64,000 bases of DNA. Origin: Bacteroidota bacterium (GTDB taxonomy: Bacteria > Bacteroidota > Bacteroidia > Chitinophagales > Chitinophagaceae). Shown piece by piece: positions 17,605 to 26,524 of the stretch. The position numbers were made by a program, and so were the translations under genes. The stretch is from assembly GCA_023424015.1 (NCBI GenBank), contig JAFAEM010000009.1, positions 62,001 through 126,000 on the forward strand, in the 5' to 3' direction. Position 1 is the first letter of the stretch. Each line of letters begins with the position of its first letter. The notes under the pieces were generated by a model. The model had not been told where the DNA came from, ran no database searches, and saw only the letters and a program-made list of their open reading frames with translations.

Positions 17605-17639
17605 TATCAAGTATCTAACATCAAGTATCCAATATCAGA
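17605..17639. repeat. Degenerate heptanucleotide tandem repeat
   Basis: Five consecutive heptamers read TATCAAG, TATCTAA, CATCAAG, TATCCAA, TATCAGA. They fill the gap between the stop of the Bax-inhibitor gene and its terminator. The same ATCCAGY word recurs in another heptamer array at 47130-47171. Confidence 0.65.
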
Positions 17640-17654
17640 CTTGTCTTTGAAAAA

Positions 17655-18419
17655 CTACCTGTCTTTCAGTTTCGACAGCAGCCTGAGTATTTCCAGGTAC
17701 AACCATACCAGCGTAACGAGCAGGCCAAATGCGCCATACCACTCCATGTATTTCGGAACCCGGTTTTCGACACCTTTCTCGATCATATCAAAATCGAGCA
17801 GAAGATTCAGCGCGGCGAGGCACACTACCACGATTGAAAAACCAATCCCCAGCGGTGTGCTGGCATTGGTAAATGCGCCGATGGTAGCACCAAAAGCAAG
17901 TGACGCGATCCATTTTACCAGGTAAAAAACCATAATACTAACGGTCGCGATAGTAATAACCGATCTGAATTTATTAGTTACTCGGATGATCCGGGTCTGG
18001 TACAATACAAACATGACCATGGCCACGATCAGCGTAAGTCCCACCGCCTGCATCACGATCCCCGGGTAACTTGTTTTAAACGCAAAATCATAATATGCCG
18101 AAACCGAACCCACAAACAAACCCTGCAGCAAGGCGAATGCAGGTGCAAGATAAGGTGACCATTGTTTCTTAAACGACATCACCACTGCCACTGCCAGGAC
18201 ACCAAAAACGCCGGTGAGCATCAGTGGCATGGGATCAGCGCCTTTGTAAAACTGGCTCCATGAAACAAAGCAGGTGCCCATCATCATGATAAAAAGAAAT
18301 CCAAATTTATTCATTGTGCCTCTCAGGCTCATTTCCTCACCTGTGCTGACGCCCTGCAAAATGGTTCCTTCAAAAGCAGTTTCTCGCAGTGTGGGATTCC
18401 CAGATTTAAATAATGCCAT
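17655..18419 (-). CDS. Bax inhibitor-1/YccA family membrane protein
   Basis: ATG 18419 (MALFKSGNPTLRE) gives 254 residues; an alternative start 39 nt upstream adds a poor extension. Seven hydrophobic helices follow, including FLFIMMMGTCFVSW, PLMLTGVFGVLAVAVVM, AVGLTLIVAMVMFVLYQ and IVVVCLAALNLLLDFDMIE. The last, with FDMIEKGV, GLLVTLVWLYLEILRLL and a basic tail, is the usual BI-1/YccA/YbhL signature. The Bacteroidetes form with a long hydrophilic N-terminus (about 60 residues) is common. The role is probably membrane or ion homeostasis; no partner gene is suggested by the context. Confidence 0.9.
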   Translation of the reverse strand: MALFKSGNPTLRETAFEGTILQGVSTGEEMSLRGTMNKFGFLFIMMMGTCFVSWSQFYKGADPMPLMLTGVFGVLAVAVVMSFKKQWSPYLAPAFALLQGLFVGSVSAYYDFAFKTSYPGIVMQAVGLTLIVAMVMFVLYQTRIIRVTNKFRSVITIATVSIMVFYLVKWIASLAFGATIGAFTNASTPLGIGFSIVVVCLAALNLLLDFDMIEKGVENRVPKYMEWYGAFGLLVTLVWLYLEILRLLSKLKDR

Positions 18420-18653
18420 AGTGTGGTTTTTTTGTGAAGATAGTCTGGAATTTTTCAAATTGCAAGACTGGCTTCGATGTACAATCGTTGTTAATTCGGG
18501 CAGATATTTCTACGATGCTGATGAATAGTCGCAACTTGTCCCGCAAACGACGGGAGACTAATCACAACAATCCAGGGCTTCAATATTTACATTTGGAAGG
18601 GAAGACAAAAAGAACGGGATGTCCTTAATTGACTTATTAACTTCTAACCCCAA

Positions 18654-18691
18654 CCGACTACTGCCGACTACCGGCTAATGACTACAGACTA
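18654..18691. repeat. Second heptamer array at the nagB 3' end
   Basis: CCGACTA, spacer CTG, then CCGACTA, CCGGCTA, ATGACTA, CAGACTA. The last unit overlaps the minus-strand stop codon (TAG, 18689-18691). The unit word differs from those at 17605 and 47130, but period and placement are the same. Confidence 0.55.
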
Positions 18692-20617
18692 ATAATGCCA
18701 TCTGACAAAAGCTTCCATAGCCGCATAGTGCGTAAGCCCCAGATCGGCATAGAGATTGGCAGTAGCCGCATTTCGTTCTTCAGCTCTTTGCCAAAACTCA
18801 CGTGAGTCGCTGCCCTGGAAGGGGACTGAGTCTTTTTGGGACTGGTGGATAAAGATGCCGAACCGCTTTTTCATTACCTGGTCCGGGCTCATGGGGATGG
18901 CCATTTCAATTTCCTCAATATTCCACTCCTGCCAGGCGCCCTTGTAGAGCCAGAGCCAGCAGTCTTTGATCCAGTCATCTCCGTCAGCCTTGATCCGTTT
19001 TAATGACTCAAGTACAACATTAAAACAAACCAGGTGCGTGCCATGCGGATCAGCAAAATCACCGGCGCAGAAAACCTGGTGCGGCTTTATCCTGCGAAGT
19101 AATTCCATGGTGATCTTTACATCCTCTTCACCCATGGGCTTTTTCTCGATAGTGCCGGTTTCATAAAACGGCAGGTTCTGGAAATGTATATTCTCATCGG
19201 GAATGCCCACATAACGGCAGGTAGCGCGGGCTTCTCCACGCCGGATCAGTCCTTTGATGGAACGGATCGTAGGCGTATCTACCTGGTTCGATTTCTTAGT
19301 GGCAATAAACTTACGCGCTTCGTTAAGGATCTTATTCGACTTTTCAGTGTCAATGCCAACGATTTCCTCAAAGCCCACAGCAAAGTCGAGAAAGCGGGTT
19401 ACGAATTCATCCGTCACCGCGATATTACCGGAAGTCTGGTAACCCACATGCACATCATGTCCCTGGTCGTGCAACCGCTGGAAAGTACCACCCATACTGA
19501 TGATATCATCATCGGGGTGTGGGGAAAAGATGATCACCCGCTTGGGATAGGGAACCGATCTTTCTGGATGGGCGGGGATCACCGCATTGGGTTTTCCGCC
19601 CGGCCAGCCGGTGATGGAATCACGCAGCATATAATATACCTGCAGGTTTATTTCGTAGGCGTCGCCTTTTTCCACCAGCAGGTCACTTAAACCAAATTCG
19701 TTATAATCGCTGTTGGTGAGGCTGAGAATAGGTTTTTTCAACTTCAGCGCCATGTTCACCACCGCTTTTTTTACCATGGCCGGCGTCCATTCGCAATCGC
19801 CCGTGAGCCAGGGTGATTTATAACGCGTGAGTTCGGAAGCAGCGGCCTCGTCGATCACAAAAGTGGTATCGTCATGGTTCTGCAGCAGCGAAGCAGGCAC
19901 GTGTTCTGTATCCTCATCTTCAGCCGCTTTCTTTATCACGGGCGCTTTTGACGCGCCCCAGGCCATCAGGATGATCTTTTTGGATTTCATGATGGTACTG
20001 ATACCCATCGTAATGGCCAGGCGTGGCACTTGTGAGATATTGGCAAATTCATACGCATTGGCAATACGGGTGGAATTGTCGAGGGTGATCAGCCGGGTAC
20101 GGGAATAAATACCTGAGCCGGGTTCGTTGAAACCGATATGGCCGTTATTACCAATACCCAGGATCTGCAGGTCGATGCCGCCAGCCTCATCAATCATTTT
20201 TTCATACTGGCTGCAATGCGACTTGATATCTTCTTTTTTTATTTCACCATTGGGAATATGAATATTGGCCGGATCGATATCAACATGATCGAACAGATTT
20301 GCCCGCATAAAACGGCTATAGCTCTGTAACGCGTCGTTGTCGATCGGGTAGTATTCATCGAGGTTGAATGTGACGACGTTTTTAAAACTTAGTCCTTCTT
20401 CTTTATGCATACGCACCAGTTCGGCATATAATGTTTTAGGAGTAGAACCGGTGGCGAGCCCCAGCACACAGGTTTCATTGTTCTTTTGTTTTTCACGGAT
20501 CAGGGCTGCTACTTCCTGCGCTACGGCATGTGAACCCTTTTTGAGGTCGGGATAGATTTTTACGGGAATTTTTTCAAAACTGTCGCTAAGATCAATCGGT
20601 GAAACTTTTTTTGCCAT
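18689..20617 (-). CDS. nagB: Glucosamine-6-phosphate deaminase fused to PIG-L deacetylase-like domain
   Basis: Residues 25-280 are NagB: ATGSTP (55-60), FNLDEYY with Asp87, and GIGNNGHIGFNEPG with His160, the residues for ring opening and the deaminase/isomerase step that turns GlcN-6-P into fructose-6-P and ammonia. Residues 360-560 are a PIG-L/LmbE-like fold opening with FSPHPDDD (365-371), the zinc-site motif of N-acetylglucosamine-type deacetylases, and later HGTHLVC. This ~640-residue fusion is a known Bacteroidetes arrangement; the C-terminal activity is inferred. The GH20 gene lies upstream on the same strand. A TATCTTTG box lies 32 nt upstream of the ATG. Confidence 0.93.
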   Translation of the reverse strand: MAKKVSPIDLSDSFEKIPVKIYPDLKKGSHAVAQEVAALIREKQKNNETCVLGLATGSTPKTLYAELVRMHKEEGLSFKNVVTFNLDEYYPIDNDALQSYSRFMRANLFDHVDIDPANIHIPNGEIKKEDIKSHCSQYEKMIDEAGGIDLQILGIGNNGHIGFNEPGSGIYSRTRLITLDNSTRIANAYEFANISQVPRLAITMGISTIMKSKKIILMAWGASKAPVIKKAAEDEDTEHVPASLLQNHDDTTFVIDEAAASELTRYKSPWLTGDCEWTPAMVKKAVVNMALKLKKPILSLTNSDYNEFGLSDLLVEKGDAYEINLQVYYMLRDSITGWPGGKPNAVIPAHPERSVPYPKRVIIFSPHPDDDIISMGGTFQRLHDQGHDVHVGYQTSGNIAVTDEFVTRFLDFAVGFEEIVGIDTEKSNKILNEARKFIATKKSNQVDTPTIRSIKGLIRRGEARATCRYVGIPDENIHFQNLPFYETGTIEKKPMGEEDVKITMELLRRIKPHQVFCAGDFADPHGTHLVCFNVVLESLKRIKADGDDWIKDCWLWLYKGAWQEWNIEEIEMAIPMSPDQVMKKRFGIFIHQSQKDSVPFQGSDSREFWQRAEERNAATANLYADLGLTHYAAMEAFVRWHY

Positions 20618-20648
20618 GTTGAAAATAGTATTGAGATCGAATTAAGTC

Positions 20649-20656
20649 CAAAGATA
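20649..20656 (-). promoter_or_regulatory. nagB: Putative -7 box (TATCTTTG) for nagB
   Basis: On the minus strand TATCTTTG matches the Bacteroidetes -7 consensus TAnnTTTG, 31 bases before the nagB ATG at 20617. No good -33 element at the usual 19-21 bp spacing was seen, so nagB may also be read from upstream. Confidence 0.45.
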
Positions 20657-20708
20657 TTAAAATAGAGGCATCGCCTATTAACCAATCATGAAGTAATACA
20701 TTCCTATA

Positions 20709-23051
20709 CTACTTCAATTCAATTTCATCCACAAATAACCAGGGCTTGTTACCCGCACCGGGTCTTCCTTCCGGAATTTTCCCCAGGTTCTTTACGCGCA
20801 CTTTTACATAGCGGGTTGTTACGGGATCAAACGAAACTTTTATCACACCATTCGACCCCCTGGTAGGTACAAATTCTTCACTCTTTCCTACCGGGCTGAA
20901 ATACTGGCCATCGTGCGAAGTGTAAACTTCGGCATACAAAGGGGGATAGATCCAGGAACCTCCCGAACTCAGGCTATGAACAATGGCTTCGCTGATCGTT
21001 TCCTCTTTTCCAAAATCAATCGTTGCTTCGCCATCGATCCCGCTCCATCCCAGGAATTCACGGCTGCGGCCGAGACCTTTTTCATTTTGAACACCATTTA
21101 CGAGTGTGAAAGCACCATCGCCCGGATAGTTTTTGGAGGGCTCAGTAGTGAGCGTGATCTTCTTTCCCGTCGCTTTGCTGAAATAAAATTTTTGTGAAAG
21201 CCCGATCGCCTTTCCGTCTAATTCAAAACCGGCAAACACTTCGCTATCACGGGTGATCAGTTGCGGTGCGGTGTACACCGATTTTTTTCCAGGGTCGCCA
21301 TAGTGGATCTGGATGGGCTGATCGAATTTGCTTTCCACTTTCCAGCGCACGCCGTTAAAATCATCTGTGGGCAGCACAGTCGGCTTGAGGTCGAAGTATG
21401 CTTTGCTATAATTCACCTTCCACAGGTCATATCTTTTAAACTGGGTGAGCAGTCTTTTTTCAAAAGCTTCCCAGTTATCGTTTTCATTTTTGCCCCACAC
21501 CACTTCGCTGAGCGCGGCAATCCTGGGAAACAACATGTATTCAAGCTTCCGGGTATTTTTAATATACTCTGTCCACAGGTTGGCCTGCGCACCAAGGATA
21601 TATTTGCCTTTCTCCGCATCAAGTTCTTTGGGTATAGGATTCCACGCGTATACTTTTTCAATAGGATTATATCCGCCGATGGTCACAGAATCTTCATTGA
21701 GACTTTGGGTATGATCAAAATAAACAGGATTGCCCGGGGTCATGATCACGCCATGATCCTGTTTTGCTGCGGCGATACCGCCTTCTTCACCGCGCCAGCT
21801 CATCACTATAGCATTGGGAGCCAGGCCGCCTTCCAGGATCTCGTCCCAGCCGATGATGGTCTTACCCTTGTTGTTGAGGTATTTTTCCATGCGCTGGATA
21901 AAATAGCTCTGTAGTTCATGTTCATCCTTCAGGTCGTGATCCTTCATACGCTGCTGGCAACGTGGACATTTTTTCCAGTGCGTTTTTGGACACTCGTCTC
22001 CACCCACGTGAAAGTATTTTGATGGGAATAAGGCTGTCACTTCATCCACCACATCCTGTAAGAAAAGAAAAGTAGAATCATTGCCGGCACAAAACACGTC
22101 ATCAAATACTCCCCAGGTTTCCTGTACCAGTTTGATCCTGCCGCTGGCAAGTTCCTCCACGCTTTTATCGGATATCATGTGTGGCGGTATCTCGGTGGGC
22201 TGGTCGGGAAAACAACTCAGCCAGGGATAGGCTGCGATAGCGGCACTCCCGTGACCAGGCATCTCGATCTCGGGGATCACTTCCACAAACCTCGACTGCG
22301 CATACTTTACTACTTCTTTTATTTCCTGCTGGGTATAGAAACCACCATAGCCAGTATTATCACTGCCTGTGCCGGGATATCGGCCGATGATTGTACCATT
22401 TCTCCAGCCGCCTACGGAAGTGAGCCGGGGATATTTTTTTATTTCAATACGCCAGCCCTGGTCATCGGTGAGATGCCAGTGAAAGGTGTTCATTTTATGA
22501 TAAGCGAGATAGTCAATATATTTTTTCAAAAAGCTAACGGGAAAAAAATGACGGGTAACATCGAGATGCAAACCGCGATATGCAAATTGCGGCGCGTCGT
22601 CAATAGAGACATAGGGGATGGCTGGTTTTAAAAGCGCTTTGCTCTTTGTATCCGGTACTGGTAAAAGTTGCAGCAGGGTTTGCACACCATAAAAAACGCC
22701 CCTGGCATTATCACCACTGATCGTAACACCTTTACTATCGACAACCAGCTGATAAGCGCCGGCGATGGGTTTGCCTGGTTTTTTATAACGGAGACGGATG
22801 ATATTGGTGCTGGTTGGTTTTTTTACCGTTTTTAATTTGAGTTTGTAAAACTGCTGGAGGTATTCATTCAAAAAGCTCGCTGATTGTTCAAAGCCGGATC
22901 CTTCCAGCACAATATGCGTGCTGGCATTTATATGGAATTTTGCCGCGATCCTGGGTTGTTTAATCGACGTGGGCTGGGGGATGATAGAAATTTCCTGCGC
23001 CACGGAAAAAAGAGAAATAGTGAGTGCGGTCAAAACAAGTGTTAGCCTCAT
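20709..23051 (-). CDS. Beta-N-acetylhexosaminidase, GH20
   Basis: ATG 23051 (MRLTLVLTAL) with a signal peptide ending near SVAQ gives 780 residues; an in-frame extension to 23105 would bury the signal. After a GH20b-type N-terminal domain (about 20-140) the catalytic barrel shows RGLHLDVTRHFF, HWHLTDDQGWR, and VGGDECPKTHW with the Asp352-Glu353 pair used in substrate-assisted catalysis. The C-terminus (about 640-780) carries a discoidin-like carbohydrate-binding fold with GWSGIDGEATIDFG and RYVKVRVKNLG. It probably releases terminal GlcNAc or GalNAc from chitin oligomers or glycans, upstream of NagB on the same strand. Confidence 0.94.
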   Translation of the reverse strand: MRLTLVLTALTISLFSVAQEISIIPQPTSIKQPRIAAKFHINASTHIVLEGSGFEQSASFLNEYLQQFYKLKLKTVKKPTSTNIIRLRYKKPGKPIAGAYQLVVDSKGVTISGDNARGVFYGVQTLLQLLPVPDTKSKALLKPAIPYVSIDDAPQFAYRGLHLDVTRHFFPVSFLKKYIDYLAYHKMNTFHWHLTDDQGWRIEIKKYPRLTSVGGWRNGTIIGRYPGTGSDNTGYGGFYTQQEIKEVVKYAQSRFVEVIPEIEMPGHGSAAIAAYPWLSCFPDQPTEIPPHMISDKSVEELASGRIKLVQETWGVFDDVFCAGNDSTFLFLQDVVDEVTALFPSKYFHVGGDECPKTHWKKCPRCQQRMKDHDLKDEHELQSYFIQRMEKYLNNKGKTIIGWDEILEGGLAPNAIVMSWRGEEGGIAAAKQDHGVIMTPGNPVYFDHTQSLNEDSVTIGGYNPIEKVYAWNPIPKELDAEKGKYILGAQANLWTEYIKNTRKLEYMLFPRIAALSEVVWGKNENDNWEAFEKRLLTQFKRYDLWKVNYSKAYFDLKPTVLPTDDFNGVRWKVESKFDQPIQIHYGDPGKKSVYTAPQLITRDSEVFAGFELDGKAIGLSQKFYFSKATGKKITLTTEPSKNYPGDGAFTLVNGVQNEKGLGRSREFLGWSGIDGEATIDFGKEETISEAIVHSLSSGGSWIYPPLYAEVYTSHDGQYFSPVGKSEEFVPTRGSNGVIKVSFDPVTTRYVKVRVKNLGKIPEGRPGAGNKPWLFVDEIELK

Positions 23052-23128
23052 AATTTGTTTTTTTGGAGTCGGCAATTTAAGGCATTGCGGGGTGTAAAAC
23101 ACCATAAACCTGAGGTCAAACGGTTGTT

Positions 23129-24979
23129 CTATCGCAAAACAGGTACTATGATCGAGCTGCTGTAAGTCGAATCGTGATAGATCCTGATCTGTGCTTTTTG
23201 AAAGTCTGAATCACCTGCCTCATAGATATTGACAAATTTTTGCGGGTTTCTGTCGGCAAGCGGAAACCAGCTGCTCTGCACCTGTATCATCAGGCGATGT
23301 CCTTTTTTGAATACATGGGCGATATCAGGCAACTCGAACCTTACTGTCTCAACCTGGCCGGGTGTGAATGGCTGGGGCTTTTCGAAACTATTGCGATACC
23401 TGCCACGCATGATCTCGCCACGAACCAGCATCTGGTAGCCATCCATTTTATTTTTTCCATCCTTTGATCCCGATCGGGGAAATACATCAATGAGTTTTAC
23501 GACGAAATCAGCGTCGCTGGTATTGATGCTAACTTTTAAGTCGGCAACTAAAGGCCCTGCAAGCACCAGGTCATGTTCAAGTACACCCGTTTCAAAACTA
23601 AGCACATCATCGCGCCGGGCGGCGAAGCGTTGATCAGCGATCATATAGTCGGCAGAACGGATTTTTTGTTTCCCGGCCATCCAGGGTACCGGATTATAGG
23701 GATCGCTGGTATATTCGGAAAAGTTTTGACCTGGACCTGGTTTGTTCCATGATAATGTATCGCCGGAATGGAGATAAATGGGAGTGGGTGTCATATTTAC
23801 TGATGGCCACGTGTCAAATGATTCCCATTTGTTTTTACCAGTAAAGAAAACCGTAGCTTCCGCAAGCTCAGGTTTTGTTGAATTCCCTTTCAGGTAATAG
23901 TTAAAAAACGGTATCTCAATATTTTCCTGGTACCAGACAGCCGTTTTCTGATCAAAGTTTATATCTCCGAGAGAACTGCCATCCGATGTCGACCATTGAT
24001 CATGTGCCCAGGGGCCCATCACGATCCTGTTGTCAGCGTCGGGATTCTGCTTTTCAATCGACTTATATAGATTCCATGCACCAAAACAATCTTCTGCGTC
24101 GTATAATCCGCCAACAACCAGTACCGGTACCTTAATGTTGTGCATCGCCCGCCGGGCGTCTCTTGCTTTCCACCAGTCGTCGTAATCTGGATGGTCGAAC
24201 ATATCTTTCCAGAACGGGATGCTATCACCCAAAACCTGCCGGGTCTTTTTGAGTGTTCCCGTTTCGAGAAAAAATTCATAGAGGCTTTTATCAGGATATG
24301 CAAAACCAGTTGTGCCATGTGTGGTAGGTCCCTGTCGGGGTTCTCCAAATGAGGAATAGAAATTAAAGGCATCCAACAGGAAAAAGGCGCCGTTATGGTG
24401 AAAATCATCACCCATGAAAAAGTCGACCACAGGGGCCTGCGGATTCACAGCTTTCACGGCCGGATGCATATCGACAGCTGCCATGGCGGCATACAGCCCC
24501 GGATAAGAAGAACCGATCACACCTACATTCCCATTATTGGAAGGTAAATTTTTAATCAACCAGTCGATGGTATCATAGGCATCACTGGCTTCGTCAATAT
24601 CATTAATTGATTTTTTGTCGCGGATATAGGGCCTTACATCAACAAACTCACCTTCACTCATCCAGCGGCCTCTCACGTCCTGTAGTACGATAATATAATT
24701 TTCACGTGTATAAGCAGTCCAGTAAGATGGCCATTGAACCCGGCTGAATTTTCCGGGTCCATAGGGCCGGCAGGAATAAGGTGTACGCGTAAGCAGGATC
24801 GGGTGTTTGTTTTTTTTATTTCGGGGAACATAAATGCTGGTGTAAAGTTTTACACCATCGCGCATGGGTATAAATTGTTCCATCTTTACATAGTTCGCTC
24901 TCATCCAGTCTTCCTCTGTCGGCGCGAACGGCATGAATGGTAAAATCAGAAAAAGAAAATAAAAACCCCGGCGAATCAT
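23129..24979 (-). CDS. CocE/NonD family alpha/beta hydrolase (peptidase S15-like)
   Basis: A short hydrophobic leader is followed by MRDGVKLYTSIYVP, the opening of the S15/CocE fold. VIGSSYPGLYAA holds the GxSYxG nucleophile at Ser158; VVGGLYDAEDCFGAW and MGPWAHDQWS supply the likely acid and His. The C-terminal jelly-roll (about 430-616) shows FVVKLIDVFP and HRLMIQVQSSWFP. Length (616) is usual. Relatives are acyl-ester or amide hydrolases such as cocaine esterase, glutaryl-amidase and X-Pro dipeptidases; the substrate is not predictable. It lies 77 nt upstream of the GH20 gene on the same strand. Confidence 0.9.
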   Translation of the reverse strand: MIRRGFYFLFLILPFMPFAPTEEDWMRANYVKMEQFIPMRDGVKLYTSIYVPRNKKNKHPILLTRTPYSCRPYGPGKFSRVQWPSYWTAYTRENYIIVLQDVRGRWMSEGEFVDVRPYIRDKKSINDIDEASDAYDTIDWLIKNLPSNNGNVGVIGSSYPGLYAAMAAVDMHPAVKAVNPQAPVVDFFMGDDFHHNGAFFLLDAFNFYSSFGEPRQGPTTHGTTGFAYPDKSLYEFFLETGTLKKTRQVLGDSIPFWKDMFDHPDYDDWWKARDARRAMHNIKVPVLVVGGLYDAEDCFGAWNLYKSIEKQNPDADNRIVMGPWAHDQWSTSDGSSLGDINFDQKTAVWYQENIEIPFFNYYLKGNSTKPELAEATVFFTGKNKWESFDTWPSVNMTPTPIYLHSGDTLSWNKPGPGQNFSEYTSDPYNPVPWMAGKQKIRSADYMIADQRFAARRDDVLSFETGVLEHDLVLAGPLVADLKVSINTSDADFVVKLIDVFPRSGSKDGKNKMDGYQMLVRGEIMRGRYRNSFEKPQPFTPGQVETVRFELPDIAHVFKKGHRLMIQVQSSWFPLADRNPQKFVNIYEAGDSDFQKAQIRIYHDSTYSSSIIVPVLR

Positions 24980-25034
24980 TATGGGATTGTGTTTTAGTTG
25001 TTAATTTAGGGTATTCGCTTGCACAATATAGGTT

Positions 25035-25520
25035 ATGGCTTCTAACAAACAGATTATTGAGAAATTTTACAACGCATTTCAGCAACTCGACTACCGCACC
25101 ATGCAGGATTGCTATAGTAATGATATCATCTTCAGCGATCCGGTTTTTTTGATCTTAAAAGGAGAGGAGGTAAAATCGATGTGGGAAATGCTTTGCCGAA
25201 ATGCCCGTGATTTTTCACTTAGCTACTCCGATATCGAACTAATCGATCACGAATATGCCACCTGCAGCTGGACTGCGCGGTACACGTTCTCCAGGACGGG
25301 CAATAAAGTGGTAAACCATATCAAGGCGTTTATGCGCCTCAAAGACGGAAAAATAATTGAGCACAGTGACGGATTTCGTCTCAGCACCTGGGCTGCACAG
25401 GCTCTTGGCTGGAAAGGTGTTTTGTTTGGATGGACCGGCTTTATGAAAAGAGGCATTCAAAAGAACGCCAGAAAAAACCTTGCTTATTTTATGCAAAGCA
25501 AAAACGCCAGTCAAAACTAG
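25035..25520 (+). CDS. NTF2-like (SnoaL-type) protein
   Basis: 161 residues beginning MASNKQIIEKFYNAFQQLDYRTMQ, the helix pair of SnoaL/NTF2-like folds, followed by DDIIFSDPVF-type strands, MWEMLCRNARDF, and the curved sheet YATCSWTARYTF, NKVVNHIKAFMRLKDGKIIEHSDGF. The last two strands carry the usual KIIEHxD motif. A basic C-terminal tail (KRGIQKNARKN) is extra. The cavity fold can host enzymes (isomerase, cyclase) or binding proteins; function is unknown. It is divergent from the CocE-type gene and convergent with the pirin gene. Confidence 0.82.
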   Translation: MASNKQIIEKFYNAFQQLDYRTMQDCYSNDIIFSDPVFLILKGEEVKSMWEMLCRNARDFSLSYSDIELIDHEYATCSWTARYTFSRTGNKVVNHIKAFMRLKDGKIIEHSDGFRLSTWAAQALGWKGVLFGWTGFMKRGIQKNARKNLAYFMQSKNASQN

Positions 25521-25648
25521 CCAGGACCGGCGGCCTCGGTTAGTCGGAATTTTCATGATTGAGTTTTGCTGGCTGCAAAACTCAGGTAAATTCCATCAAT
25601 CTCCAATTATTCCTGCGAAGTTCTAAAGTAAACAACGAGAATGCATCA

Positions 25649-26524
25649 TTAATCCTCCAGTACACCGAATTTCCCGGCGCTCAGGTCGGCAACAGCCTGT
25701 TCCAGTTCTTCCCACCTGTTCATCAGGAAAGGACCATATTGCGCGATGGGCTCATTGATCGGCTCACCGGACAAGACTAATAACACCGCATCATCATTTG
25801 TTGTAACCCGAATACCTTCGCCATCATTGTTAAAAAGTACAAAATGGTCTGTCGAAACATGTTCGCCGTTGATGTTTGTGCTTCCATCCACCACCAATAT
25901 ACCGGTGTTGTAATGTGCGGGAAAGTTCAATTCAAGTTCGGCACCATTTTTCAACCTTGCATTATAAACATGCATGGGGGTAAAGGTAGAGGCAGGGCCT
26001 TTGATGCCATTAAATTCCCCACTAATGATCTCTACAACTCCTTTGTCACTGGGTAATGCAAATCTTCCCATCATCTTATTGGTGATCTCCTGGTATTTGG
26101 GCTGGGTCATTTTATATTTCGCGGGCAGGTTTACCCATAATTGCACCATCTGGAAAAGGCCACCTGTTTTGCTGAAGTTCTCTTCGTGGTACTCCTTGTG
26201 CAGAAGCCCGGAAGCGGCGGTCATCCATTGCACATCTCCTTCACCGATCACGCCGCTATTGCCATAACTATCGTGGTGTGCAATCCGGCCGTGATAGGCA
26301 ATGGTGACGGTTTCGAAACCGCGGTGTGGGTGAACGCCAACACCCCTTGGCGCCATACGTGGTGTAAATTCGACCTTGGAGTTGTAATCCATCAGGAAGA
26401 ATGGGCTCATCCTTTTTTTATCGATGCCGCCATCCCCGGGAAAAAAACTATGCACCCTGAATCCGTCACCTACCATGTGAGGTGGGGGTGGAGCCATGAC
26501 GGCTTCAATTGTTCTTTGTTTCAT
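25649..26524 (-). CDS. Pirin family protein
   Basis: ATG 26524 (MKQRTIEAVM) gives 291 residues. The start overlaps the stop of the preceding flavin-reductase gene in an ATGA (26521-26524), so the two are translationally coupled. The N-terminal cupin carries PHRGFETVTIAYHGRIAHHDS and, about 40 residues on, the Glu/His region HKEYHEE, i.e. the His/His/His/Glu iron site. GEGDVQWMTAASGLLHKE is the family signature. Some pirins have quercetinase activity or bind transcription factors; the role here is open. Confidence 0.93.
   Translation of the reverse strand: MKQRTIEAVMAPPPPHMVGDGFRVHSFFPGDGGIDKKRMSPFFLMDYNSKVEFTPRMAPRGVGVHPHRGFETVTIAYHGRIAHHDSYGNSGVIGEGDVQWMTAASGLLHKEYHEENFSKTGGLFQMVQLWVNLPAKYKMTQPKYQEITNKMMGRFALPSDKGVVEIISGEFNGIKGPASTFTPMHVYNARLKNGAELELNFPAHYNTGILVVDGSTNINGEHVSTDHFVLFNNDGEGIRVTTNDDAVLLVLSGEPINEPIAQYGPFLMNRWEELEQAVADLSAGKFGVLED

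Noticed and set aside
21261..21914. 217-codon plus-strand frame
   Set aside because: Antisense to the GH20 gene, whose catalytic motifs are intact; a shadow frame.
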